A stretch of DNA of 64,000 nucleotides from Atherinomorus stipes. Lineage: Eukaryota; Chordata; Actinopteri; Atheriniformes; Atherinidae. The notes beneath the pieces are model-generated. The model saw only the letters and a list, made by a program, of their open reading frames with translations, was not told the DNA's origin and ran no database searches. The stretch covers positions 233,501-297,500 of the forward strand of contig JALJCO010012847.1 in the NCBI GenBank assembly GCA_023101725.1, given 5' to 3'. Each line of letters begins with the position of its first letter. Within the stretch, counting starts at the first letter, position 1. The position numbers and the translations under genes are program-made. Below are positions 1 through 11,104 of this stretch, one piece after another.

Positions 1-2
1 CG

Positions 3-182
3 GCCCAGCAGGCCCCCTCCCAGCAGAGCTCCGCTCAGACCAACGGCACCACCGGAGCCGCAGGGGCCACCACCGGCGGAGGAATGCAGCACGGCCAGGA
101 TCAGGGCCCACCCAACAAGAAACCTCGGATTGGGCCCTCAGGGGCCTCCTCGGGGACTGGAGTCCTGCAATCAGAGTACCAG
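3..182 (+). CDS. cdk19: cdk19 penultimate coding exon (partial gene; 5' part outside window)
   Basis: CDK19 is the cyclin-C-dependent kinase of the Mediator kinase module and acts in the nucleus on RNA polymerase II transcription. Only the non-catalytic C-terminal tail is present here. In the frame starting at base 3 the exon encodes 60 residues: a Q/S-rich stretch, then QTNGT, a Gly/Ala-rich linker, and the conserved [12 protein letters not shown] block, ending in SEYQ before a canonical donor (CAG|GTAAGT at 183). The frame joins in phase 0 to the exon at 738. The PRIGPSG form and the [11 protein letters not shown] block of the next exon match CDK19 better than its paralogue CDK8, which reads PRLGPSG and SRLNYQSSVQG; this comparison is from memory. 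The kinase domain lies upstream of the window. The exon's true 5' boundary is not visible. Confidence 0.9.
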
Positions 183-737
183 GTAAGTGGAGTTCTGCAA
201 ACTTTCTACTGCTCATCAGACCCAGAACCAGAATGTGCTCCTGTCTGATCAGTCCAGTTACAAGAAGAGCTCTGCGCTAAAATTCAGTTCAATTTCATTC
301 ATTCATTATTGGCCGTTGCTCCAGAAATCCTGAAAACAATCTGCGATAACCAGGACAAGCTCTGGTATGGAATCATTTTGGACTACCTCCAAACAATATT
401 TGAGAAATTAAAAATCATTGTGCGAAGCTAAATCTGCGAAGCTGCTCCTCCTCCTGCAGGAGGTGATATGTTGGATAGATTTCTGCCTTCATGTCCTGCT
501 GGTGGTCCGTCCTCTACAATATAACCTGGATCAGTTCTTCTAGAAGCAGAGACATTCCAGCAGGAGGATCTAATCCGGTAGTTTGGAGGGAATAACTCTT
601 CTTCTGCTGAACTTTTCCGTGAAAACACAGAAGGAAAACCAACTTAAAGCTTCTTGTTCTGGCAGAACCAGAGATAAAGTCCGCAGCTGCTGCATAAACT
701 GAATTTTCAGGTAATCCTGTTTCTCTGTCTCTGTCAG
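183..737 (+). other. cdk19: cdk19 last intron
   Basis: The intron is 555 nt, with GTAAGT at the 5' end and CTGTCAG at the 3' end. I see no repeat or RNA gene inside it. Confidence 0.85.
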
Positions 738-863
738 CACTCCGGCTCTCGCCTTGGTTACCAAAGCAACGTCCAAGGTTCCACGCAGCCCCAGAGCACC
801 ATGGGATACTCCTCCTCCTCCCAGCAGAGCTCCCAGTACTCCCACCAGACGCACCGTTACTGA
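738..863 (+). CDS. cdk19: cdk19 terminal coding exon with stop codon
   Basis: A CTGTCAG acceptor precedes base 738. The exon encodes 41 residues, beginning [11 protein letters not shown] and ending with the Ser/Gln-rich C-terminus [11 protein letters not shown], followed by TGA at 861-863. The terminal HRY is the vertebrate CDK8/CDK19 end; the SHQTHRY form without an HPSH insertion is the CDK19 version. Phase 0 at both sides confirms the junction with the exon ending at 182. This low-complexity tail is dispensable for catalysis in the family. Several antisense and alternative-frame ORFs over it (for example 754-1023) are shadows. Confidence 0.92.
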   Translation, partial: HSGSRLGYQSNVQGSTQPQSTMGYSSSSQQSSQYSHQTHRY

Positions 864-1615
864 GACGGGACCAGCAGAGGAGTCCCCTCCCCCCTTCACC
901 TGGTCTCGGCCGGGCCCCATCCTCCATCTCCAGCTGCCTCCCAGCCCAGAACCAGAACTTCCAGCAGAACCGGTTCTGCTTCATCTTTCTAACAGCTGGA
1001 ACGGGAATCGGAGCAGGAAGTGAAGGTTCCACCTGGACGGAGAAGCGAGGCCTTTACGTTCCTCCACAGCTGTGTTCATATCTGTACGTGACAGCTTTTC
1101 TAACTTCTGACCCGATCGCCGATGTCATGAATCCTGAGGAGGAGGCGGGCCGACCATCCCGACCCGTTTCCTCCAGCAACGCCAGCGTGTCCGCCGACAT
1201 CATTGCAGGGAATATTTATGGGAATCTTCTTGTTTCCGGGTTTCTATCTTTGGATGTGGAAGACGAGCCGCCATGTTTTACAGGTCCTGTTTTCTCTGAG
1301 GACGACTTCCTGTTTGTGTCCGGCAGCTGCTGCCGATCCCACGCATCATGTACAGGGCAGCTAAGTGTCGTCCCCCTCCACCTGCTTCTCCAGACTGTTA
1401 CTGATGTCACACTGCTTTAAGCTTTGTTTGTTCTTGTCCTGTTTGTTTGTTTGTGTGCTGAACCTTTCCTGAGTAGAACTGCACTGAATGCTGAAGCGAT
1501 CTGGAACAAACCCTCCACCCGTCTGACCCGTCATTTTGTTCTTATTTATACCCAGATCTAAAAAACAAATCAGGATTCTGTGTAAAACATGAATAAAATC
1601 GGAATACCGTACATT
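864..1615 (+). other. cdk19: cdk19 3' UTR, minimal extent
   Basis: Non-coding sequence follows the stop. The first AATAAA is at 1592-1597, so a cleavage site near 1610-1620 is plausible. The 3' UTR may extend much further: another good AATAAA at 6241-6246 is followed by a T/GT-rich stretch, and mammalian CDK19 has a 3' UTR of several kilobases (from memory). Both minisatellites downstream could therefore be transcribed. Confidence 0.5.
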
Positions 1616-2879
1616 GATTTCCAGAATCCCATCAACACATTTTATTCCCAGTAAAAGATAAACAACAAACCAGATGATGAAACATTTGATGGAAAATCTT
1701 CTCTGATTGTGAATCTGATGCAGCAACATGTCTGTAAAAGTTGGAAAAAGAGCAACAAAAGACTTGAAAAGTAACAACCGGAGGAGCATTTGACAACCAA
1801 CTGGTTTAACTGGGAACAGGTCAGTAACATGACTGGGTATAAAAGTAACATTTCAGAGTCTCTCAGATTAAAAGATGGACGGAGACTTTGAAGACCCACC
1901 ATCTATACTACAGAATATCATCAGAAGACCCAGAGAATCAGGAGGAATCTCTGTATGTGGGGGACATCTGGAAATCATTGTGTTCTGTTTGTGTTATATT
2001 TTACACAAAGTCCTGACTTTTTGGGATCTGAACTGTATGTTTAATTCAGAGAATGTGGGTGTGTTCCTGAATACGCCAGAACCTTTTCAGAATATGTACA
2101 GAACGATGTGCAGCAGCTAATGTGGACAGGAAGCCTTTCTATACTTAACATTTATTTTTTTGGAGCAGTTCTAAGTTACAAAGAGCTGTTTGACTGAATG
2201 ACAGAGGAGTTAAGTATTCATGTTTCTCCTGTTTTAAGCTGATGAACTCATCTCCAGATCGACCTGCAGGTCCCAGAGATGATAACTGAAGAAAAATGCT
2301 CCATTTCCTCTGATCGATGGATCTGTGACTGAGTTCCTCCACCTCCTGAGCAGCTCCAGTCATTATTTAAACACTCATTGATGTTTTACAGCTTCAGGTA
2401 TTTCATTTCTAATATTTAAGTCTATTTAGATATTCTTGACACATTTGCAGAATATCTTCTGCAGCTAACTGAATCTTAAGAAATCAGCTTTGACTCTTCT
2501 CATTGGCTCTGCTGGGTCGCATGATCAGCCATCATGCAGGTTGTATGAAGGAACACACCCAGCGACCAGCCTGCGGCCGTGGTGTCGTCAGGCCTGAGCT
2601 GCAGTGTGACGGGGCAACACTGACACCTGCTGGCGGGAAACACAACTGCACTTATGCCCTGAAATCTGACTAATATCTGACAGTAAAGGTGGAGATGGAG
2701 CTGAGTTCAGCTTCCAGCCCTCCACATGCCTCATTTATCAACCGTTCCTCAAAACCGTCCTAAACTCCTTCCTATAAATCAAATTACTCACGTTCAGAAG
2801 TAGAAAAACACAAGATGAGGAGAGTAGTTGTAGCGGGGTTGTTACAAATTACGTCATCATTTACATCCAGAAACATCCT
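1616..2879. other. no gene recognised; possible distal cdk19 3' UTR
   Basis: Ordinary AT-leaning sequence with only short chance ORFs. I see no repeat boundary or conserved protein segment. Confidence 0.4.
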
Positions 2880-3893
2880 CCAGTTCGACTTGCAGGTCCT
2901 GGTCCAGGTCTACCTGCAGGTCCTGGTCCAGTTCTACATGCAGGTTCTGGTCCAGTTCTACATGCAGGTCCTGGTCCAGTTCTACGTGCAGGTCCTGGTC
3001 CAGTTTGGCTTGCAGGTCCTGGTCCAGTTCTACATGCAGGTTCTGTTCCAGTTCTACATGCAGGTCCTGGTCCAGTTCTACATGCAGGTCCTGGTCCAGT
3101 TCTACGTGCAGGTCCTGGTCCAGTTTGGCTTGCAGGTCCTGGTCCAGTTCTACATGCAGGTTCTGTTCCAGTTCTACATGCAGGTCCTGGTCCAGTTCTA
3201 CATGCAGGTCCTGGTCCAGTTCTACATGCAGGTCCTGGTCCAGTTCTACCTGCAGGTCCTGGTCCAGTTCTACCTGCAGGTCCTGGTCCAGTTCTTCATG
3301 CAGGTCCTGGTCCAGTTCTACGTGCAGGTCCTGGTCCAGGTCTACCTGCAGGTCCTGGTCCAGTTCTACATGCAGGTTCTGTTCCAGTTCTACCTGCAGG
3401 TCTTGGGCCAGTTCTACCTCAGGTCCTGGTCCAGTTCTACCTGCAGGTCCTGGTCCAGTTCTACCTGCAGGTCCTGGTCCAGTTCTACCTGCAGGTCCTG
3501 GTCCAGGTCTGCCTGCAGGTCCTGGTCCAGTTCTACCTGCAGGTTCTGGTCCAGTTCTACCTGCAGGTCCTGGTCCAGGTCTACCTGCAGGTCCTGGTCC
3601 AGTTCTACCTGCAGGTCCTGGTCCAGTTCTACCTGCAGGTCCTGGTCCAGTTCTACCTGCAGGTCCTGGTCCAGTTCTACCTGCAGGTCCTGGTCCAGTT
3701 CTACCTGCAGGTCCTGGTCCAGGTCTACCTGCAGGTCCTGGTCCAGTTCTACATGCAGGTTCTGTTCCAGTTCTACCTGCAGGTCTTGGGTCCAGTTCTA
3801 CCTGCAGGTCCTGGTCCAGGTCTACCTGCAGGTCCTGGTCCAGTTCTACCTGCAGGTCCTGGTCCAGGTCTACCTGCAGGTCCTGGTCCAGCG
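2880..3893. repeat. Minisatellite 1, 24-bp unit, about 42 copies
   Basis: A tandem array of CAGGTCCTGGTCCAGTTCTA plus CMTG (24 bp), with variants such as ttctgttccag and ggcttgcag. It contains a local higher-order duplication of 120 bp: the block with tacgtgcagg-tttggcttgc at 2980-3020 recurs at 3100-3140. Because 24 is a multiple of 3, two frames on the + strand stay open for 300-390 codons ([12 protein letters not shown] and [12 protein letters not shown] octapeptides). There is no coding evidence beyond that. Confidence 0.95.
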
Positions 3894-4596
3894 CGGCTCA
3901 GAGATCTTCTCATGTTGTTTGACGTTAGTTTCCAGGGTGCGGTTGATAAACGAGGCTCCAGGTTTTTATTCCACAACCAGAAAAGTCTGATCGGAACCAC
4001 GAAAGACCTCCTCACACTGCAGACCGGTCCGGGTGGGGTAGAGGGGGGGGGGGGGGGTCAGACACGCAGCTAATTACAGGTTCATCAGCAGCAAAGACAT
4101 GAAGACACTTTGGTGCACGTTTCTCTCCACAAACGAGGTGTTGTGAGTTTTTCTGCGATACTGTCATCCAACTCCTATGCAAAGAAATCCCAGACTGAAC
4201 TTCGACCTGCAGCCGGCAGCTTTTCTTCGTGTCTGGACGGCGTTCGCCTGCATCTCACCGCTTTCTCAGAGTCGTCTGTTGTACAGAAAGTCATATAGAT
4301 CCTATACAATCATATTTATTATCTCCACTCTCCTCTGCCTTAACTGTAGCAGCTGTCAGACCAACAGGCATCACGTGACTCTTAGCTCCGCCTCCCTGTA
4401 CAGAAGGACATCACTCAGATATTCCACAGTGTTGCTACGGCGATGATGACGATGATGATAATGATGATGATGATCCACGGTTTCATTTGTGTGGATGGTG
4501 CCTTTTATATGATGTAAAAATGTCATTTTGTCTGTTTCACTCGTTTATTTCCTGAAAATCACAAAACTACGAAGAGACGAGCAGCTCCACCGAGTC
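3894..4596. other. inter-minisatellite spacer
   Basis: No gene recognised. It contains a G homopolymer of about 15 nt near 4043-4057 and an imperfect (GAT)n microsatellite at about 4442-4475. Confidence 0.6.
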
Positions 4597-6116
4597 CGAG
4601 GACCTGCTCGCCCATCAGGACCTGGTCCTCCATCAGGAACGGGTCTGAAATCTGCTCGTCCATCAGGACCTGGTCCTCCATCAGGACCCAGTCGGAGAAC
4701 CTGCTCGTCCATCAAGACCCGGTCAGAGGATCTGCTCGTCCATCAGAACCTGGTCCTCCATTAGCACCTGGTCTGAGGAGCTGGTTGTCCACCCAGTCAT
4801 CTGCAGAGACGCCTGAATATAATCAGGACCAGGCCCTAATGGAGGACCAGGTCCTGATGGAGGATCAGGCCCTTATGAAAGACCAGGTCCTAATGGACAA
4901 GCAGCTCCTCAGACCAGGTCCTGTTAGAGGAGCAGATCTTGACGGAAGAACAGGTCCTGATGGAGGACCAGGTCCTGTCAGATGACCAGGTCCTGATGGA
5001 AGAGCAGTTTTTCAGACCAGGTCTTGTTAAGAGGACCTGGTCTTAATGAAAGAGCGGGTCCTGTTAGGGGACCAGGTCTTGTTAGAGGACCTGGTCTTAA
5101 TGAAAGAGCGGGTCCTGTTAAATGACCAGGTCCTGGTGGAAGAGCGGGTCCTGTTAGAGGACCAGGTCCTGGTGGAATGGTGGGTCCTGTTAAGAGGACC
5201 AGGTCCTGGTGGAAGGGTGGGTCCTGTTAGAGGACCAGGTCCTGGTGGAAGGGTGGGTCCTGTTAGAGGACCAGGTCCTGGTGGAAGGGTGGGTCCTGTT
5301 AAGAGGACCAGGTCCTGGTGGAAGGGTGGGTCCTGTTAAGAGGACCAGGTCCTGGTGGAAGGGTGGGTCCTGTTAAGAGGACCAGGCCTTAATGGAAGGG
5401 TGGGTCCTGTTAGAGGACCAGGTCCTGGTGGAAGGGTGGGTCCTGTTAAAGGACCAGGCCTTAATGGAAGGGTGGGTCCTGTTGAGGACAGGTCTGGTGG
5501 AAGGGTGGGTCCTGTTAAAGGACCAGGTCCTGGTGGAAGGGTGGGTCCTGTTAGAGGACCAGGTCCTGGTGGAATGGTGGGTCCTGTTAAGAGGACCAGG
5601 CCTTAATGGAAGAGCGGGTCCTGTTCGAGGACCAGGTCCTGGTGGAAGGGTGGGTCCTGTTCGAGGACCAGGTCCTGGTGGAAGGGCGGGTCCTGTTAGA
5701 GGACCAGGTCCTGGTGGAAGGGTGGGTCCTGTTAGAGGACCAGGTCCTGGTGGAAGGGTGGGTCCTGTTAGAGGACCAGGTCCTGGTGGAATGGTGGGTC
5801 CTGTTAAGAGGACCAGGCCTTAATGGAAGAGCGGGTCCTGTTCGAGGACCAGGTCCTGGTGGAAGGGTGGGTCCTGTTCGAGGACCAGGTCCTGGTGGAA
5901 GGGTGGGTTCTGTTCGAGGACCAGGTCCTGGTGGAAGGGCGGGTTCTGTTGGGGGCCGGGCCTTAGTGGAAGGGTGGGTCTGTTCGAGGACCAGGTCCTT
6001 AATGGAAGGATGGTGTCCTGTTAGAGGACCAGGTCCTGGTGGAAGGGTGGGTCCTGTTAGAGGACCAGGCCTTAATGGAAGGGTGGGTCCTGTTAGAGGA
6101 CCAGGTCCTGGTGGAC
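4597..6116. repeat. Minisatellite 2, about 36-bp unit with an orientation switch
   Basis: The main block (about 4829-6116) repeats a 36-bp unit built on GGACCAGGTCCTGGTGGAAG followed by GGTGGGTCCTGTTA. The first block (4597-4770) carries related units in the opposite orientation (CATCAGGACCTGGTCCTCCA). Bases 4612-4631 are the exact reverse complement of 4841-4860, so the array can fold back on itself. It shares the AGGTCCTGGTCC core with minisatellite 1. Open frames through it are a by-product of the unit length. Confidence 0.93.
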
Positions 6117-7164
6117 GCATGCTGTCCTCTGCATCACTGAAGCTTGTTAATGCTGTACATAAACCCCCGCTGAGACGTTCCTGGAGAAATTGATGATATT
6201 TGTCTTTGATGCACTGTTGTTGCTCAGATATCTGGTGGTAAATAAAAAGTATTTAATGTTTTTTAACGTCTTGCTTTTAGACACTAAAGTCCTGGAGAGG
6301 ACGCTCCGGTGTGTGCGTGTAGATGTGAAACACACGTCTGGTGCGCCTCTCGCAGGTGTTTGATCGTGTTGCATGTGCCTGTTTTATATCTTTTATTTTC
6401 CAGTGAAGAACATAAGCACTTATGGTCCCAGCGTTTTACAGACGGACAGACGCTTGGCTGCTTCTCCTTCCAGAAACAATCCATCTCAGATTTTTAACGT
6501 TCTGACTGCGTCGCTGCTGACAGTGATACAAGGCAGCTGTAAATTATTGATCAGCTTTTAATTGATCTCCGTGTTTTCCAAGCTGCGGCGAGCGTCTGTC
6601 CACTCCTCTATCTGTATTACGTATGAGTGAGTGAGAGAATGTTGAATTATACGTCTGGCCAACATGTATTGTTTTTCAATGCGTTTCTAGATGAGAGCAG
6701 CAGGAAACTTTAGAAGAAGAAAACATTTATTTAGCTGCTTTTAGCAAACATGTCCAGATTTCACTGTAAAAATGACTGTTAAATGAAAAAAGTCATGTAT
6801 ATTTATTTTATATCCTCTATAATAAAAAGCTCTTTTGCCTCGTTCATGTATTTTTTTTCTCTTACTTGTACTGTCCAGAATTGTAGCAGCAGAATTATGA
6901 TCTGGCTGCTTTGTTGTGTTGAACAGGTTTACTTTGCCAATAGAGTCGTGCAGATGTAACATTGTCACTGCAAGGCCCAGAGGAAGGCTTTAGGAGCCCG
7001 CAGGACCCAAGACCCGGGCCACCAACAGCCACCCAAAGGGCTGGACTGCAGCCAAAAAGACAGACCTGCATCTACCTGGAGGGTCTCAGGGCACAGGGAC
7101 CAGCAACCACTGACCCCGCCCTGCACCAGCCACCCAGGATCATTGCGGAGCCGAAGGCCGGCCC
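6117..7164. other. no gene recognised
   Basis: Apart from the possible poly(A) signals, nothing identifiable. The 5' part is AT-rich, and GC rises from about 6965 towards the C-rich block. Confidence 0.4.
6241..6246 (+). terminator. candidate distal poly(A) signal for cdk19
   Basis: AATAAA followed within 25 nt by a T-rich and GT-rich stretch (6255-6280). If used, the cdk19 3' UTR would be about 5.4 kb and include both minisatellites. A further AATAAA lies near 6821-6826. Confidence 0.35.
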
Positions 7165-7199
7165 TTGAATGCGGCCACCTGGCAGTGGCCAGTCACCGA

Positions 7200-7978
7200 G
7201 CAACAGGGTACCCACCTCTGCCACCACACTCCCCCCACCCACACACTCCTCCCTTCTCCCACTCGTACACATCTCCCTTCTACCCTCCTACCATTTCTTC
7301 CTGCATCCCTTCCACACACACCCACACACTACTCCCTTCATCCCCCCCACATACACGGACACACCTCCCTCCACCCCAACACCCACACACTCCTCCCTCC
7401 ACCTCAATGCACACACACACACACACTCACACACACTCCTCCCTTCATACACATGCACACACCTCGTCCACCCCAATACCAACACTTCTCCCCTCCACCC
7501 CCCCCCCCCCCACACACCCCCACACACACCCACACACTTCTCCCTCCACCTCATCCACCCCAAACACCTACACACTCCTCCCTCCACCCCATGCACACAC
7601 CTCATCCAACACATCCCACACACTCCTCCCTTCACCCCCCCTCACCCACGCACCTCTCTCCACCCCAGCACACACCCCCGCAAACTCCTCCCTTCAACCT
7701 TATGGACACACCTCATCCACCCCAATACCAACACACTCCTCCCTCCACCCCCCACATACACGCACACACCCCCCTCTCTCTATCTCATGCACACACCTCT
7801 CCCACCCCAACTCCACCCCACACTCCTACCTTCATCTGCATGCACACACCTCCCTCCACCCCAACTCAAACCCCCAAACACTCCTCCCTTCATCTTCATG
7901 CACACATCTCCCTCCACCCCAACACACACCCCCACACACTCGCCCTTTTTCTCCCCCCCCCTCCCACCCCCCCCCTCC

Positions 7979-8013
<35 letters not shown>

Positions 8014-8030
8014 TTTCCCCCCCACAACAG
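7200..8030. repeat. C/CA-rich low-complexity block ending in a poly(C) tract
   Basis: An irregular array of CACACACTCCTCCCTTCA-like units, almost free of G on the + strand. It ends in CCCCACC runs and an essentially pure C tract at about 7971-8012. All three + frames are open for about 300 codons (Pro/His/Thr/Ser only), which is a composition artefact. The complementary strand is extremely G-rich and could form G-quadruplexes. Confidence 0.9.
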
Positions 8031-8339
8031 ATCATTTTAAAACTTTTTGCCCATTTAATAACCTGAAAAATCACCTGGAAACAAGTTGTTCTCTGAGAAA
8101 AATTTAAAAGCAAGGCAGGTTGGTTTGTTGAAACATTCACAAAACAAGTCAAAGAGCTTTACAGAAAACATGAAAAGAATGTGCAAAAGAAACATTAAAA
8201 GTGGAAGAATGGAAAAAAGTATGAAAAAAATAAAAAAACAAGATAGAAACAGACAATCAAAGACAAACGGGGGTTTATGATACAAACATCATCATCACAT
8301 GGAGAGGAAAAATAACCAGAAGGGAAAATAATAACTGTA
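8031..8339. other. no gene recognised
   Basis: A-rich sequence with short chance ORFs only. Confidence 0.4.
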
Positions 8340-8715
8340 AAATAACTGTCATGTTTTTATTCTCTCAGAATGAACATTTCTATCTCCTCACTGTGGGTTC
8401 ATATATGCAGCTGCCACCATGTTTACTACGGTGTCTCTGAATGGACAAACAATGCAGTAGCAGCTTTGTTGGATAGGAGCTAGAGCTCCGTTGGGATCAG
8501 TAACACCTTAAAGCACCACAGAAGAAGATAGTACAGCTGTAGTTACCATGTGGCTCAGTCATCACTGCACCTGAGACTACTGGATCCCCTCACATAAAAA
8601 CATCTTTATGTCTGGAAGAAGTTTGGCCAGTGATGGCCACCATACACTCACTACTGTATTATACCCACCTTTACCACTAGATGGCAGTAATTCTACACAC
8701 TGCAACTTTGTACTC
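8340..8715. mobile_element. diverged copy of the AGGTACA...TGTACCT TTAA-type MITE
   Basis: The body matches the elements at 17367-18073 and 63367-63753: shared features include tttactacggtgtctctgaatgg, aaaacatctttatgtctgg, ggccaccatacac and ccactagatg-cagtaattc. The ends are worn and no TTAA pair could be placed. It contains a perfect CTCF-type motif at 8674-8687, which the other two copies lack by one base. Confidence 0.7.
8674..8687 (+). promoter_or_regulatory. CTCF-consensus match inside a MITE
   Basis: CCACTAGATGGCAG fits CCASYAGRKGGCRS at all 14 positions. The sister copies read GATGTCAG at the same place (17819 and 63724 regions), which breaks the motif. Whether CTCF binds here is inference. 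Confidence 0.45.
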
Positions 8716-10386
8716 CAAATGTTTTTTTTATAAAACCTTTTATGAAGTCATTACTACCAAAAACATGAACATGCTGGAGAAGTGTGAAGTTGTTTGCAGC
8801 TTTTCTCTTTGAGTGATGAACGTTAATCTGTAAGTTTGGACCGAGCAGATGGTCCTGATCCGCAGGTAAACACCTGGAAATGAGACTGACGAGCGTGTGC
8901 AGACACACCAGGAAAAATAAACACAATGCCAAACAAATACATAAAAATAGATAATGATGATAAAATGTGAACTGAAACTAGTTTGTCCTTATTTTCTAAA
9001 GTGATATCTTGTGTTTAAATAATCACACAGTGAGATTCAGATCTTACACAAGCAGATTTATGGGATTGATTGAATTTATCAGTTTACATTTGACTCTTAT
9101 GGCTCGGTGGGAAAGTGTCGGGTGGGCCACGTGTGGTCCAGATGTGAGTGACTGGCTTGGACATGGATCATGACAAATGTTCTGTCCAAAAATGAGAAGC
9201 TGGCCAGGACGAACATGATAGCAAGTCCCTCATGGGCCATGTGCTGGTCCTGGCTGAGTTTTAGTAGCCACACAAACACAAGTCAAGGCCAAACACTGCG
9301 GTGGGACAAGCTGTCTGGCTGGTGTTTGAGTCACATTAAACAGATAAAAACTTTGATTTCAGACTGATTTTCATGTGGACACGAGTTCATTCAGGTCCAC
9401 ATGAAGGTGTTGAAGCGTTGAGGTCATCATGCCTGAGCAGGTAGACTCAGAGGTGGCACCTCTCAGCACAGACGGCCCTTTTCAGGTGTTTTTTCCTCAC
9501 CTGGATCCTCAGGGCCCTGCAATGACATTTTATTATGTACTGCATGTGTGTACGTGCACGTCTGCGTGGGTCTTTATGTGGGGGTGGGAGGACAGGGTTT
9601 CATGTTTTTATTGTTTTCTGTTGTTTTTTTTTTTTCTTTTCTTTTTTTTGTGCACTTTGTGTTGCATTTTGTATAAAAAGTGCTTTATAAATTAATATTG
9701 ATTTGTTAAAACAACTGATAATGTGCCAGCTGGTGATGCGCGTGTAGAGAACAGAAGTGATGTGAGCTCAACACCTCAGATTTCAGTGCTGACATCAGCT
9801 GTGTCAGGTGAACTCTGCATTCAGCTTGTGGCTGGAATGACGAGCGAAGCGCAGACAAGCTGAGACTCGGCATCGAGCTCGTGACTTCAGGATCTGTAGA
9901 AGAGCCCGGGGTGATCCCGCTACCTCTGCTAGATTTACGACGGCTGAGGAAAACCTCAGCAGGATGTCGTAACACAGACGATCCATGTCCTGATCCATCA
10001 GGTGTTGCAGCAGCTACTGAACAGCTGAAATGGACAGTTTGAATTGTTGAATATTACACAACTTGGTGTTTGTGGATGTAAATGAAAATTGAAACTGAAA
10101 AATTTTCATGCAAAGGAAAAACAAAATTTTGTGAAGATTTTAGATTATTTCAGGTTTTGCTTGAAGCTGCTTTGTGGACTACAGCTCTTGTCATGAGCAA
10201 CATGCATCACCAGCTACCCGAGTTATGCTAGCATCGTGATTTTGCTCCAGCAAGTTAATCTTTTTTTCGAGAACAGGAAAAGAGCATGGACAGAGGTGAA
10301 AACCATCATAAGTCAGGACATGTCGAGTCTTTCCATCATGCCGATGGAGTGATGCCTAATTATGTTTAATTTCAAACTGATTTTTT
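8716..10386. other. intergenic, no gene recognised
   Basis: AT-rich. A segment at about 9085-9300 has repeated gggccacgtgtggtcc/gggccatgtgctggtcc-like phrases resembling an old tandem array. A T-rich run lies at 9620-9650. Confidence 0.4.
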
Positions 10387-10520
10387 GAACCAGGCTGTAA
10401 ACATGTTTATTTCTGCTGTGAAGTTGGCCTTTTTAACGTGGGAGTCTGTGGGGATTTGCTCTGCTTTGCAGCCAGCCCCCTGTGGATAACGAAAGAACTA
10501 CAAATAGTTTGCCCTTTGGG
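10387..10520. repeat. dispersed repeat family R1, copy 1
   Basis: Starts near GAACCAGGCTGTAAACATG and shares about 130 bp with 26628-26760 and 47748-47880 (tgtttatttctgctgtgaag, gagtctgtgggga, tttgctctg, agtggat). The family class is unknown; the copies could be a MITE or a retroelement tail. Confidence 0.75.
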
Positions 10521-10528
10521 TGAGTATA

Positions 10529-11101
10529 GGCTGTGTCCCAAACCGCGCACTTAAGCACTTCAAACACTGTTTTTGAGTGTGTAGTGCACACATGGTGTCA
10601 TTTAAGCGACAATTTCAGTGCACTGAAAGTACCAGGATGTTGCCCTAATCACGCCCAAAAATGCAGTGCAGAATGAAGCACACTACTCGCACTAAATGGA
10701 CGCCATCTTGTGAACGTGGAGGAAGAGGCGGGACTTTCAAACTGCTTTCAGAGCTGAATGGTGGCGACCCCTGCTGGATCGGAGGCGGTATTGTACTGAT
10801 TTAAGTAATTTTTATGAAATTATTTAGATATAATTACTAATGTATATGTAGCATGCTACCAAGCTGTTCACTTCCTGATGACAGTTATGATCTGGTCGTG
10901 TGTTTGAGGCTGCGGTTATACCAGCTCAGTAGAGTTAGCTCAGGTTAGCGGGTAATGCTAGTCCGTCACTTCCTGTAAGTGCAGTGCTCTGTTTGGGTCA
11001 GCATTTGGCGACAATAGTGTGCGCTACAAACAAAGTACACAGTGCACACTATGCCCTGAATTCCAGTGCACTCAGGAAAGTGCGAGGATTGAGACACGGC
11101 C
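10529..11101. mobile_element. TIR element, GGCTGTGTCCCAAA ends (Harbinger-like MITE?)
   Basis: The left end GGCTGTGTCCCAAA and right end ATTGAGACACGGCC are imperfect inverted repeats. They are flanked by a possible 3-bp duplication, ATA (10526-10528 and 11102-11104). A 3-bp TSD would fit PIF/Harbinger. Length 573 bp with no transposase frame, so non-autonomous. Confidence 0.6.
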
Positions 11102-11104
11102 ATA

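Noticed and set aside
1..863. CDK8 as the identity of the first gene
   Set aside because: [18 protein letters not shown] and [10 protein letters not shown] match CDK19 rather than CDK8 at diagnostic positions as I remember them.
2620..2640. Reverse-strand CTCF-like site (cacctgctggcggg)
   Set aside because: It breaks the core at one of the invariant G positions, so it was not called.
2815..4073. Long + strand ORFs (391, 305 and 106 codons) with octapeptide repeats
   Set aside because: They are read-throughs of a 24-bp minisatellite whose unit length is a multiple of 3. There is no codon bias, domain or splice support, and alternative frames are open too.
4785..6193. Collagen-like GPGPGG and EDQVLVE repeat ORFs
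   Set aside because: Produced by the 36-bp minisatellite unit; overlapping frames on both strands are equally open.
7143..8107. Three overlapping ORFs of about 300 codons rich in Pro, His and Thr
   Set aside because: The DNA has almost no G and few stop codons, so all three frames are open. It is low-complexity CA/C-rich repeat.
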